The position numbers were made by a program, and so were the translations under genes. A stretch of 8,517 nucleotides of DNA from Thioalkalivibrio sp. (lineage in GTDB: Bacteria; Pseudomonadota; Gammaproteobacteria; Ectothiorhodospirales; Ectothiorhodospiraceae), in NCBI GenBank assembly GCA_007119005.1, contig SKQM01000079.1:1-8517 (forward strand), written 5' to 3'. This document shows positions 1 to 8,086 of this stretch, one piece after another. How positions within the stretch are numbered: the first letter of the stretch is position 1; each line of letters begins with the position of its first letter. The notes under the pieces were generated by a model that saw only the letters and a list, made by a program, of their open reading frames with translations, was not told where the DNA came from and searched no databases.

Positions 1-1073
1 CCTACTTCGGCATTCCGACCTTCACCACTGGAATCTTCCGCACCTGGTACGGGCTTGCGGACCCTGGCGCCGCCGCCCAGCTCGCGGCCGTGCTGCTCAG
101 CTTCGTGTTCGTGTTGATCCTGCTCGAGCGCTGGTCGCGCATGCGCGCCCGGTTTCACCACACCAGTTCGAAGTACTCGAATCTGCCCCGCTACCGGCTC
201 CGGGGCTGGAAAGCCGGTGCGGCGGTGGCCGCCTGCCTGCTGCCGATCCTGTTCGGCTTCCTGATCCCGGCCGCGCAGCTGTCGATCTGGGCCGCGCGGA
301 CCATGGATCACTGGATGAACCCGGCCTTCGCGCAACTCGTGTTCAACACCTTCTACCTCGCCGCGATGGCGGCGGTGATCGCCGTCGCTCTGGCCCTGAT
401 CCTGGCCTACGCCCGGCGGATGCAGGGGGGGCTGATCACCGGCATCGCAGTGCGGGTTGCCGGGCTCGGTTACGCGGTCCCCGGGACGGTGATCGCGATC
501 GGAGTGATGATCCCGTTCGCCTGGTTCGACAACACTCTCGACGCCTTGATGCGCGATCGGTTTGGCATCTCCACCGGACTGCTGCTGTCGGGCACCCTGG
601 CCGCGCTGCTGTTCGCCTACGTGGTGCGGTTCCTCGCCGTGTCGCTGCAGACCGTCGAGGCCGGGCTCGGCAAAATCAAGCCGAGCATGGACGACGCCGC
701 GCGCTCGCTGGGCATGCGCCCGCTGGGCACGCTGACCCGCGTGCACCTGCCGATCATGCGCGGCACGCTGCTGACCGCGCTGCTGCTGGTCTTCGTCGAC
801 GTGCTCAAGGAACTGCCCGCGACGCTGATCCTGCGCCCCTTCGATTTCAACACCCTTGCCGTGCGCGCTTTCGAACTCGCAGGGGACGAGCGTCTGGCGG
901 AATCCTCGAGTGCCGCGCTCGCGATCGTGCTGGTCGGACTGCTTCCGGTTATCCTGCTCAGCCTGACCATCGAACGATCCCGGCCGGGACAGCGGCAGCG
1001 AATGCGCCGGCGCAGCGACAGCCCCACCGGGGCGGAGCCGCTTGCGATACCGGCCGGCACACAGGGCACATGA
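1..1073 (+). CDS. fbpB: Fe(III) ABC transporter permease, FbpB-like (5' truncated)
   Basis: Open from the window edge in the frame beginning at base 3, giving 356 visible residues. The ATG at 90 is internal, because the residues before it (reading FGIPTFTTGIF, then a WYG-AADP-AAQLAA-like stretch) are typical of the middle of FbpB-type permeases. The family is normally a fused double permease of roughly 500-560 residues, so the first half lies outside the window. Hydrophobic segments fall at about nt 81-134, 213-290, 330-410, 441-525, 570-650, 766-815 and 907-972. The cytoplasmic EAA loop that docks on the ATPase is at about nt 690-770 (DDAARSLG, then HLPIMR), with Asp in place of the usual Glu. 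The following KELPAT motif is characteristic of ferric-iron permeases. The protein would form the inner-membrane channel for Fe(III) delivered by a periplasmic FbpA-type protein not seen here. Its last 4 nt overlap the ATPase gene (ATGA), which implies translational coupling. The family call is firm; the substrate (iron rather than thiamine, phosphonate or another ligand) is inferred from similarity. Confidence 0.88.
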   Translation, partial: YFGIPTFTTGIFRTWYGLADPGAAAQLAAVLLSFVFVLILLERWSRMRARFHHTSSKYSNLPRYRLRGWKAGAAVAACLLPILFGFLIPAAQLSIWAARTMDHWMNPAFAQLVFNTFYLAAMAAVIAVALALILAYARRMQGGLITGIAVRVAGLGYAVPGTVIAIGVMIPFAWFDNTLDALMRDRFGISTGLLLSGTLAALLFAYVVRFLAVSLQTVEAGLGKIKPSMDDAARSLGMRPLGTLTRVHLPIMRGTLLTALLLVFVDVLKELPATLILRPFDFNTLAVRAFELAGDERLAESSSAALAIVLVGLLPVILLSLTIERSRPGQRQRMRRRSDSPTGAEPLAIPAGTQGT

Positions 1074-2167
1074 CGACCACAAGCAGAAATTCCGCTGCCG
1101 CCGCGGAGGTGGTGCTGGACGACGTTGACGTCGGCTACTCCGGCCAGCGCGTCGTGCACGCGATCTCGCTGGAGCTTCCGCGCGGACAGATCGGCTGCCT
1201 GCTGGGCCCGTCCGGATGCGGCAAAACCACGCTGCTGCGGGCGATCGCGGGTTTCGAGGGCGTGATGCGCGGCGAAATCCGACTCAACGGCGAGAGTGTC
1301 AGCCGCCCGGGTTTCACGCTGGCCCCGGAGAAGCGCAGCGTCGGCATGGTCTTCCAGGACTTCGCCCTGTTCCCGCATCTCGATGTATCCGGCAACATCG
1401 CCTTCGGCATCCGCCGCTGGAGCCGCGCGGACCGCCACCGCAGGGTCCGGGAACTGCTGCGGCTGATCGGCCTGACCGGATACGAACGCGCCTACCCCCA
1501 CGCGCTGTCCGGCGGCCAGCAGCAGCGCATCGCGCTGGCACGGGCGCTGGCGCCGAAGCCGCAACTGCTGCTGCTCGACGAGCCCTTTTCGAGCATGGAC
1601 GTGGAACTGCGCACCGATCTTGCCCGCGAGGTCCGCTCCATCCTGCGGGCCGAAGGCACGACCGGGATGCTGGTCACGCACGATCAGAACGAGGCTTTCG
1701 CGTTCGCCGACTGCATCGCGGTGCTGAACAACGGGCGACTGAGCCAATGGGACACCGCCTACCACCTTTATCACCGCCCCGCCGACCGCTTCGTCGCCGA
1801 TTTCGTCGGCGAGGGAACGATCATTCCCGGCAAGGTCTGCGAGAACGATTGCGTGGAGACCGCGCTGGGGAAAATCCACGGTCCGCTGTCCAGCCGCTTT
1901 GTTCCGGGCACCGCGGTGGACGTGCTGGTGCGCCCGGACGACGTCGCGCTGGACATCGAGCAGGGTGAGATCCAGGCCGAGGTGCTGGCCAAGGCTTTCC
2001 GCGGTGCCGACTTCCTGTACACGCTGCAGCTGGTCGATGGCACCGAGATCCTTTGCGTCGCGCCCAGCCATGACAATTTCGTGATTTCGGATCATGTCAG
2101 GCTGCGGCTCAAGTTCTCCCATCTGGTGGTCTTCCCCCGGGGCGACAGTGGCACTTCAAGGCAGTAA
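1070..2167 (+). CDS. fbpC: Fe(III) ABC transporter ATP-binding protein, FbpC-like
   Basis: Complete 365-residue ATPase of the length usual for the FbpC/PotA/MalK-type importer group. Visible elements in order are A-loop aromatic Y23, Walker A GPSGCGKTT at 46-54, Q-loop Q96 in VFQDFALFPH, signature LSGGQQQR at 146-153, Walker B LLLLDEP at 166-172 with catalytic E171, D-loop SSMD at 174-177, and switch histidine H204 in VTHDQNEAF. All nucleotide-binding residues look intact. Residues from about 250 form the TOBE-like regulatory domain, including LVRPDDVAL at 286-294. The protein hydrolyses ATP on the cytoplasmic face to power the upstream permease. The ATG at 1070 sits inside the permease stop (ATGA), and the conserved N-terminal strand begins shortly after, so this start is well supported although the Shine-Dalgarno (ACAGGG) is weak. 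The 3' end overlaps the next gene by 20 nt. The ATPase call is very safe. Iron specificity rests mainly on the partner permease. Confidence 0.93.
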   Translation: MTTTSRNSAAAAEVVLDDVDVGYSGQRVVHAISLELPRGQIGCLLGPSGCGKTTLLRAIAGFEGVMRGEIRLNGESVSRPGFTLAPEKRSVGMVFQDFALFPHLDVSGNIAFGIRRWSRADRHRRVRELLRLIGLTGYERAYPHALSGGQQQRIALARALAPKPQLLLLDEPFSSMDVELRTDLAREVRSILRAEGTTGMLVTHDQNEAFAFADCIAVLNNGRLSQWDTAYHLYHRPADRFVADFVGEGTIIPGKVCENDCVETALGKIHGPLSSRFVPGTAVDVLVRPDDVALDIEQGEIQAEVLAKAFRGADFLYTLQLVDGTEILCVAPSHDNFVISDHVRLRLKFSHLVVFPRGDSGTSRQ

Positions 2168-2642
2168 CGCGTCTCTGCCCCCCGGGGAATCCGGCATTCG
2201 CCGCGTGGTGGGCTGGCGCGAGTGGCTCGCGCTGCCAGCCCTCGGGATCGACCGCCTGCAGTGCAAGATCGACACCGGGACCCGCATCGCCGCGCTGCAT
2301 GCGCTGGACGTGGAACCCTTCCGGCAGGGCGGACAGCTGCACGTGCGCTTCCGCCTGTATCCGCTGCACGGCGACGAACGGACCTCCGTGCGCTGCTCGG
2401 CGCCGATCAGCGACCAGCGGCAGATCCGCAGCTCCAACGGGCTACGGGAACGCCGCTTCGTGATCCAGACTCGAATGGTTCTTGGCCCGATCCATCAGGA
2501 GATCGAGATCACGCTCGCGGACCGCGGTCCGATGCGCTTCGGCATGCTGCTCGGGCGGCAGTCTCTGGTCGACGGCGGCTGGCTGGTGGACCCAGCCCGG
2601 GCATTCGTAAACGGGAGGCCAGTGCCGGGCATCCCGGTCTGA
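2148..2642 (+). CDS. Retropepsin-like aspartic peptidase, 'ATP-dependent zinc protease' family (PF05618)
   Basis: Predicted soluble protein of 164 residues from the GTG at 2148. Hallmarks of the family are VGWREWLALPALGI at 21-34, the retropepsin-type active-site triplet D42-T43-G44 inside CKIDTGTR, ALHA at 49-52, and the hydrophobic-hydrophobic-Gly element MLLGRQSL at 133-140 followed by WLVDP. No signal peptide or membrane segment is visible, so it is probably cytoplasmic. Despite its historical name, the family shows a DTG aspartic-peptidase signature. Members often neighbour RimK-type ATP-grasp glutamate ligases, and a Pseudomonas relative (RimB) is linked to trimming glutamate tails from ribosomal protein S6. 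No such ligase is in this window. The GTG at 2148 has GGGG at 2139-2142 in a suitable position and overlaps fbpC by 20 nt. A shorter start at GTG 2205 or 2208 would begin right at VGWREW and cannot be excluded. The family is confident; the substrate is unknown. Confidence 0.85.
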   Translation: MALQGSNASLPPGESGIRRVVGWREWLALPALGIDRLQCKIDTGTRIAALHALDVEPFRQGGQLHVRFRLYPLHGDERTSVRCSAPISDQRQIRSSNGLRERRFVIQTRMVLGPIHQEIEITLADRGPMRFGMLLGRQSLVDGGWLVDPARAFVNGRPVPGIPV

Positions 2643-2643
2643 C

Positions 2644-2665
2644 CGGCGCGGGAACGGCCGCGCTG
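2644..2665 (+). terminator. GC-rich hairpin after the peptidase gene, possible terminator or RNA stabiliser
   Basis: GCGCGG (2646-2651) pairs with CCGCGC (2658-2663) across a six-base loop, and the stem extends outward by one G-T and one C-G pair. It begins two bases after the stop codon at 2640-2642. No T-run follows, so it is not a classical intrinsic terminator. In such GC-rich sequence a stem of this size can also occur by chance. Confidence 0.3.
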
Positions 2666-2757
2666 ATCGCCCCGGGCTGGAGGGCATCGAGACGGCGTCC
2701 GGGTCTGAGGGCGGCACCGCGCGATGGGAGATCCCCCGAAAGCTTCGCCAAGCGCGT

Positions 2758-2763
2758 TATCAT
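2758..2763 (+). promoter_or_regulatory. Candidate -10 element (TATCAT) upstream of tamA
   Basis: TATCAT differs from the sigma-70 -10 consensus at one position and lies 16 nt before the chosen tamA ATG at 2780. That would give a short leader and place tamAB under its own promoter, separate from the iron-transport genes. No convincing -35 hexamer is visible 16-18 bp upstream, so the call is tentative. Confidence 0.22.
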
Positions 2764-2779
2764 GGCCATAGTGACTCGA

Positions 2780-4561
2780 ATGGATCACCCGGACCACAAT
2801 CGAATCGGCCGACAGGCTCCGGCGACCAGCTCACGGCTACCGCTGTGGACCGTGGCTTTTCTGCTCACCCTGCTCGCGATGCCCGCCTCGGCTGGCGAGG
2901 CCCCGCAACTGCGCATCGAGGGCGGCACCGCGGAGCAGCGGCAAAACATCCGGGCTTTCGTCCCGATGGCGCGCCACGAGTGCGAGCTCCCGGCCTTCCG
3001 TGAACGTGGCATCCTCCGCAGTACCGGGGACCGTGCGCGGCAGGCCCTGCGCGCGCTGGGGCATTACCGGCCCGAACTGGACATCTCCATCGCACGCACG
3101 GATACCTGCTGGGACCTGTTGGTCATCGTGGACCCGGGGCCTGTGGTCCGGATCAGCGAAGTCGATGTCCGGGTCTCCGGCGAGGGGGAAACCGATCCTG
3201 CGTTCGTCGCGATCATCTCGGATCCGGGCATCGCACCGGGCGATCCGCTGCGCCACGACGCACACGATCAGCTGCGTTCCCGCCTGCTGCGCATCGCGGC
3301 CGACCGCGGTTACATGGACGCCGAACTGACCGACAGCCGGCTGCTGGTCGACCCCGATGCCAACGAGGCCCGGATCAGCCTGCACCTGGACAGCGGGCGC
3401 CGTTACCGGTTCGGTGAGATCACGCTGGAACAGGACATCCTCAACGACGACTTCGTCACGCGGCTGTTTCCTTTCGAACGCGGCGATCCCTACAGCTCGA
3501 GCCAACTGATCCAGTTGCAGCGCAATCTCAGCGACAGTGGTTATTTCGAGGCGGTACGCGTACGGCCGCTGCTCGACGCCAGGGAAGATGGCGAGGTCCC
3601 GATCCTCGCGGAAGTGGCACCGCGCAAGCGGACAGCCTATGAGGCACGGCTGGGCTTTTCCACCGACATCGGGGTGCGCTTCGGACTGGCCCTCGACCGC
3701 CGCTATGCGAACCGGCGTGGGCACCGCTACGAGGCGGAACTCGAACTCTCGGAAAAACGCTCGGGGATCGGCTTCAGTTACGACATCCCGCTGGCGGACC
3801 CCCTGAACGACAGTCTCAAGCTTTTCGCCAGCTACCGCACGGAGGACACCGGGACCAGCGAATCGGAGCGCTACCAGATCGGCGCGAGCCGGGTCCAGCG
3901 GCATCCTTCCGGCTGGCAGACGACCCAGGGGCTCCGCTACGAATACGAAGATTTCACCGTCGGCGAGGTCAGTGACATCTCCAGACTGCTGATTCCGTCT
4001 TACCGCGTCAGCCGTACCAAGGCGGACGATCTCCTCTACCCGCGCGACGGTTACCGCATCGACGTCCTCGGTCAGGGCGCGTCGGAGAGCCTCGCCTCGA
4101 GCTTTTCATTCCTGCAGGCACGAGGGAACGCGAAGTTCATCACGGGTTTGGGAACCGGACGACTGATCCTGCGCGGCGAGGCTGGGGCGACCGCCGGAGC
4201 CAGTATCGAGGAACTCCCCAGCTCGCTGCGGTTCTTCGCCGGCGGTGACACCAGTGTCCGCGGCTTCGGCTTCCAGCAACTGGGCCCGACCGACGAAGCG
4301 GGCAACGTGATTGGCGGGCGTAATCTTCTCGTCGGCAGCGTCGAGTACGATCACCCGATTGGGCAGGGGAACTGGGCCGCTGCGGTTTTCCTCGACGCCG
4401 GCAACGCCTTCAACGATTTCAACGACTACGAACTGAAAGGCGGCGGCGGCGTCGGCATCCGCTGGCGTTCGCCGGTCGGACCGATCCGCTTCGACGTCGC
4501 GCACGCCCCGGACTCCAAGGACAGCTTCCGGATTCACTTCACGATGGGGCCGGACCTCTGA
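2780..4561 (+). CDS. tamA: TamA, outer-membrane Omp85-family component of the translocation and assembly module
   Basis: Complete 593-residue protein, close to E. coli TamA (577). A Sec signal peptide is visible: a basic N-terminal region, the hydrophobic core WTVAFLLTLLAM at 23-34, and probable cleavage after ASA at 36-38. Three POTRA domains follow at about 44-118, 122-205 and 206-282. The second contains DRGYMDAELT and the third contains SGRRYRFGEITLE and SDSGYFEAVRV. The 16-strand barrel runs from about 286 to the end. It carries the family landmarks LRFFAGGDTSVRGF (483-496, with the Omp85 VRGF loop motif at 493-496), VEYDHPI, AVFLDAGNAF, GIRWRSPVGPIRFD and the TamA-like C-terminus IHFTMGPDL. 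It acts in the outer membrane, docking TamB through the POTRA arm. ATG 2762 is an alternative start six codons upstream, but that stretch uses ATA, ACT and CGA, which are uncommon in this GC-rich window. Neither start has a clear Shine-Dalgarno. The stop overlaps the tamB ATG by 1 nt. Confidence 0.95.
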   Translation: MDHPDHNRIGRQAPATSSRLPLWTVAFLLTLLAMPASAGEAPQLRIEGGTAEQRQNIRAFVPMARHECELPAFRERGILRSTGDRARQALRALGHYRPELDISIARTDTCWDLLVIVDPGPVVRISEVDVRVSGEGETDPAFVAIISDPGIAPGDPLRHDAHDQLRSRLLRIAADRGYMDAELTDSRLLVDPDANEARISLHLDSGRRYRFGEITLEQDILNDDFVTRLFPFERGDPYSSSQLIQLQRNLSDSGYFEAVRVRPLLDAREDGEVPILAEVAPRKRTAYEARLGFSTDIGVRFGLALDRRYANRRGHRYEAELELSEKRSGIGFSYDIPLADPLNDSLKLFASYRTEDTGTSESERYQIGASRVQRHPSGWQTTQGLRYEYEDFTVGEVSDISRLLIPSYRVSRTKADDLLYPRDGYRIDVLGQGASESLASSFSFLQARGNAKFITGLGTGRLILRGEAGATAGASIEELPSSLRFFAGGDTSVRGFGFQQLGPTDEAGNVIGGRNLLVGSVEYDHPIGQGNWAAAVFLDAGNAFNDFNDYELKGGGGVGIRWRSPVGPIRFDVAHAPDSKDSFRIHFTMGPDL

Positions 4562-7500
4562 TGCGCCTGTTGCGGATCCTCTTCGGCATCCTGGGCTGGG
4601 TCCTGATCCTGTGCCTGCTCGCGCTTGCCGGGGTCGTGGCGCTGGTCACGACCGAGCAGGGTACCCGCTGGCTGTTCGACCAGGCCGAGCGCCACGCGCC
4701 GGTGGAATTCCGGTTCGAAGGCGTCGAGGGAACGCTGTTCCGCGGACTCTCTCTCGATGGATTGCAGGTGGATGCGGGCGGCACCCGGGTACAGCTGGAG
4801 CATGGGCGCATACAGGTCGACGCGCTGCCCCTATTGCAACTCACGCTGCGCATTCGCGAACTCACTCTTGCGGGCGCCCGGGTGGATCTACCCGAGGCCG
4901 ACCCGGAGCCGCCGGAGCCTACAACCCCATTTGAGTTGCCCGAGGCCATCGAGATCCCGCTTCGCCTGGTGCTCGAGCGCTTCAGCCTGACGGATCTGCG
5001 GCTGTTCCGCGCCGGCGAGACGCTGTTCGAACTGGATCGACTCGCGCTGAGGCTCGAGGCGGACTCCCAAACCCTGCGCGTGGCCGACCTGCAGCTGGAG
5101 ATGCCGGACCTCGAGGCAGGCCTCGATGCCGAGCTGCAACCGGCGGGCGACTACCCGCTGCGGCTCGACGGACACTGGCGGTTCGCGTTGCCCGGGGCGT
5201 TGGCGAAGAGCCTCGACGCCGCGCACGCCGAGGGCGTACTGACAGCGGACGGCACCGTGCGCGGCCCCCTGCGGATCGGGCACCGTCTCGAAGCCGGAAT
5301 CGCACTCGATACGCAACTGCTGCTGGACGATCTGCTGGGGAGCCCGCATATCGCGCTGGAGAACCACTGGGCCCCCTTCCGCTACCGGATCGAACCCGAG
5401 ACGCTCATCGAGATCGATGCCGGTGAGCTCACGCTGCAAGGCGGGCTCGATGACTGGACGCTCGAGGCGCTCACGGGTTTGCGGGTGGACGATCTGCCGC
5501 CGGTACGACTGGAAGCGGCGCTCGATGGCTCCGCGCAAGAAGCCGAGATCCGGCGGCTGAACGCTATCCTGCCGGCTGACGGCCTGCTCTCCGTCACCGG
5601 TCGGGTGTCCTATGCCGCCGGGATCGAGTGGGACCTCCAGGTCTCCGGCCGGGACATCGATCCGGGCGTGATCCTCCCGGATCTCACCGGCAGGCTTGCG
5701 CTTGACCTGCGCAGCCGCGGAGCACTGCCACCCGAGGACGCGCTTCGCGCGGAGGTGGAGCTGACCGAGCTGAGCGGAATGCTGCTTGGTCAGCCGCTGG
5801 ACGGTGTCGCCACGGTGGCACTGAGCGGCACGCGGGTTCAGGTCGACCGACTGGACTTGGGCATGGGCGCGAACCGCCTCAGCGCCAGCGGTAGCATTGA
5901 TGAGGCGCTCGATCTGAGCCTGATGCTGGATGCACCCGAGCTCGACCGCATCCTGCCCGAGCTCGCCGGGCGCATCCGACTCGATGCGAGTCTCGGGGGC
6001 AGACTGGAGAGCCCAACGATCACCGCGCGCGGGGAAGGCGCGGGACTGCGCCACGGCGAACTAGCGCTGGACGCTTTCAGCCTCCGCCTCGACGCGGGCC
6101 TGGACCCGGAGGCTCCGGCGGAACTCGCCCTGCGCCTGTCCGGCCTCCGGGCGGGTGCGATGACGGTTGCGGAGCTGCGCGCCGATGCCGGGGGGCGCGC
6201 CTCGGCCCACCGGCTGACGCTGGCGGTCGATGCCGCTGACATGGGCCGCGTGGACCTGCGCGCCACAGGAGGCTATGACCTGGATCGATCGCGCTGGGAA
6301 GGACAGCTCGAACGGCTGGACCTGTCGCAACCACTTGCCGGCGACTGGTCGCTGCAGCGACCCGTGAGCATCAGCGCCGGCCCGGACCGGGCCCGGCTGG
6401 GGGAACTCTGCGTCGGGCGGGAACAGTCCCGCATCTGCGCCGATGGCGAGTGGGACGCGGTTGCCGGTGCACAGGGGCAGGCGTCGATTCAGGATCTGGA
6501 TCTCTCCTGGCTGTCGCCGTTCCTGCCACCGGAAACGGGAATCGACGGCAGGCTTGACGCGCGCGCGCAGGGGACGCTGGACCCCGACGCGCGCCTGCGG
6601 GCGGAACTCGTGCTGCCGCCGGCCGCGGGCACCTTGCGCTTCGAACTGGCCGACGGCACACCTCAGACGGTCCCCTACAGCGACCTGCGCCTGTCGGTCC
6701 GTGTGGACGATCGTTCGGTCGACGCCGATGCGGGGCTCTCCTTCCTTGAAGACGGCGAGCTGAGCGTTTCCGCCCGATTGCGTCCCGAGGGCGATACCTA
6801 CCGCATCGACGGCCGGCTTCAGGCGGGCCTGAAAAGCCTCGGGTGGGCCGGCGCGCTGTCGCCGGCGATACAGGACGTGCGCGGGCGTCTGCAGGCCGAC
6901 ATCGAACTCGGCGGCCTGTTGAATGCACCGCTGGTCGCCGGTGGAATCCGGCTGGACGACGGCGCGGTCACCATCCCTGACGCCGGAATCACACTCGAGA
7001 TCCCACTGCTGCAGGCCGACGTGATCTCGGCCGAGGAGATGCGTCTCGCGGGCGAGCTTCGCTCCGGAGACGGATCGCTGAGTGTCGAAGGCGAACTGGG
7101 CTTCCCGGACCAACGCCCGCGAGCCGAGATCCGTATTCAGGGGGAGCGTTTCCTGGCCGTGGATCGCCCCGACATTCGCGCAACCATCAACCCGGACCTG
7201 ACCGTGAGTTTCGTGCCCGAGCTGCTGACCGTGCGCGGGGAGATCCTGGTGCCGTCCGCGCTGATCCGGCCACCAGACCTGCCGCCGGGGTCGGTCACGG
7301 TCTCACGGGACGAGGTGATCATCGGCGTGGAGGATGAACCGGACACGGGACTGCCGATGGATATCCGGGTGCGGGTGGTCCTCGGCGACGACGTCCGCTT
7401 CGACGGCTTCGATCTGGAGGCCCGCGTAACGGGCGACCTCGACGTAGTCGACCTGCCCGGGCGGCCGCTGCAGGTCTTCGGGAACGTGGAGATTCCCGAG

Positions 7501-8061
7501 GGCCGCTATGAGGCCTGGGGTCAGGACCTCACGCTCGAGCGTGGCCTGGTGATCTTCCAGGGTCCGGTGGAGAGCCCGGCGCTCGACCTGCGCGCGGTGC
7601 GTCGGGTACGCGCCTACGACGTGGTGGTCGGCGTGGAGATCGGCGGCACACCCGATGCGCTGCAGTCCAGGATCACATCGGAGCCGCCGATGGACGATAC
7701 CGAGGCGATGTCCTTCCTGCTGACCGGCCGACCATTGTCGGGTGCCGGTGAGCGGGACGGCAGCCTGATCGCCGGCGCGGCTGCCGCCTGGGGCCTGGAG
7801 CAGGCGGGCCTGATCACGGAGCGCCTGGGGCATGAGCTTGGACTCGACGTCGAACTCGACGCCGACGATGGCCTGGACCAGAGTGCGCTCACGATCGGCA
7901 CCTATCTCTCGCCCCGGCTCCTGCTGCGCTACAGCGTCGGGCTCTTCGATGGCAGCAACCGGATCATGCTCCGCTACGAACTCACCCGCTCGCTGAGCGT
8001 GGAAACCACATCAGGAGCCGACGGGCAGGGCATCGATCTGATCTACCGCATCGAGCGCTGA
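4561..8061 (+). CDS. tamB: TamB, inner-membrane-anchored periplasmic component of the translocation and assembly module
   Basis: Complete 1166-residue protein, somewhat shorter than E. coli TamB (1259). A single N-terminal signal-anchor spans about residues 5-29, leaving the rest in the periplasm. A Pro/Glu-rich stretch at 111-133 precedes a long series of amphipathic beta-repeat segments, as expected for the AsmA-like lipid-transport fold with its hydrophobic groove. A cysteine pair, C617 and C626 in ELCVGREQSRIC, resembles the CxxxxxxxxC element common in proteobacterial TamB. The conserved TamB (DUF490) domain occupies about the last 330 residues. It includes VFGNVEIPEGRYEAWGQ from about 972, DTEAMSFLLTGRPLS at 1046-1060, an Ala-rich helix before LGLD, LTIGTYLSPRLLLRYSVG, and the C-terminal GIDLIYRIE strand that contacts the TamA barrel. 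ATG 4561 is fixed by the TGATG junction with tamA, consistent with coupled expression in stoichiometric amounts. Known roles of the family are outer-membrane protein assembly with TamA and phospholipid movement to the outer membrane. Confidence 0.95.
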   Translation: MRLLRILFGILGWVLILCLLALAGVVALVTTEQGTRWLFDQAERHAPVEFRFEGVEGTLFRGLSLDGLQVDAGGTRVQLEHGRIQVDALPLLQLTLRIRELTLAGARVDLPEADPEPPEPTTPFELPEAIEIPLRLVLERFSLTDLRLFRAGETLFELDRLALRLEADSQTLRVADLQLEMPDLEAGLDAELQPAGDYPLRLDGHWRFALPGALAKSLDAAHAEGVLTADGTVRGPLRIGHRLEAGIALDTQLLLDDLLGSPHIALENHWAPFRYRIEPETLIEIDAGELTLQGGLDDWTLEALTGLRVDDLPPVRLEAALDGSAQEAEIRRLNAILPADGLLSVTGRVSYAAGIEWDLQVSGRDIDPGVILPDLTGRLALDLRSRGALPPEDALRAEVELTELSGMLLGQPLDGVATVALSGTRVQVDRLDLGMGANRLSASGSIDEALDLSLMLDAPELDRILPELAGRIRLDASLGGRLESPTITARGEGAGLRHGELALDAFSLRLDAGLDPEAPAELALRLSGLRAGAMTVAELRADAGGRASAHRLTLAVDAADMGRVDLRATGGYDLDRSRWEGQLERLDLSQPLAGDWSLQRPVSISAGPDRARLGELCVGREQSRICADGEWDAVAGAQGQASIQDLDLSWLSPFLPPETGIDGRLDARAQGTLDPDARLRAELVLPPAAGTLRFELADGTPQTVPYSDLRLSVRVDDRSVDADAGLSFLEDGELSVSARLRPEGDTYRIDGRLQAGLKSLGWAGALSPAIQDVRGRLQADIELGGLLNAPLVAGGIRLDDGAVTIPDAGITLEIPLLQADVISAEEMRLAGELRSGDGSLSVEGELGFPDQRPRAEIRIQGERFLAVDRPDIRATINPDLTVSFVPELLTVRGEILVPSALIRPPDLPPGSVTVSRDEVIIGVEDEPDTGLPMDIRVRVVLGDDVRFDGFDLEARVTGDLDVVDLPGRPLQVFGNVEIPEGRYEAWGQDLTLERGLVIFQGPVESPALDLRAVRRVRAYDVVVGVEIGGTPDALQSRITSEPPMDDTEAMSFLLTGRPLSGAGERDGSLIAGAAAAWGLEQAGLITERLGHELGLDVELDADDGLDQSALTIGTYLSPRLLLRYSVGLFDGSNRIMLRYELTRSLSVETTSGADGQGIDLIYRIER

Positions 8062-8086
8062 GAACGGCGGTCTCTTCCCGCAGGCC

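Noticed and set aside
1..1073. Spermidine/putrescine or other substrate for the ABC transporter
   Set aside because: The IPTFTTGIF and KELPAT stretches and the apparently fused permease layout fit the ferric-iron (Fbp) group better, although substrate cannot be proven without the binding-protein gene.
617..2122. A 501-codon open frame on the minus strand opposite the permease and ATPase genes
   Set aside because: It lies antisense to two unmistakable ABC transporter genes, its translation has no recognisable domain, and its low-complexity Arg/Ala/Gln/Val composition is typical of antisense frames in GC-rich DNA.
2094..2147. ATG at 2094 as the start of the peptidase gene
   Set aside because: It would force a 74-nt overlap with fbpC, has no Shine-Dalgarno, and adds residues (SGCGSSSPIWWSS-like) that look like out-of-frame translation of the ATPase.
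2222..2779. Upstream extension of the tamA frame back to position 2222
   Set aside because: This stretch overlaps the peptidase gene out of frame and translates to Arg/Pro/Ala-rich sequence without similarity to TamA. The Sec signal peptide begins only after 2780.
2837..3904. A 355-codon minus-strand frame opposite tamA
   Set aside because: Shadow of tamA. The sense strand carries the signal peptide, POTRA domains and barrel motifs, while the antisense product shows none.
4888..7113. Two long minus-strand frames (4888-6054 and 6061-7113) opposite tamB
   Set aside because: Both lie wholly inside tamB on the opposite strand with no domain signature, and their openness follows from the third-position G/C bias of the sense gene.
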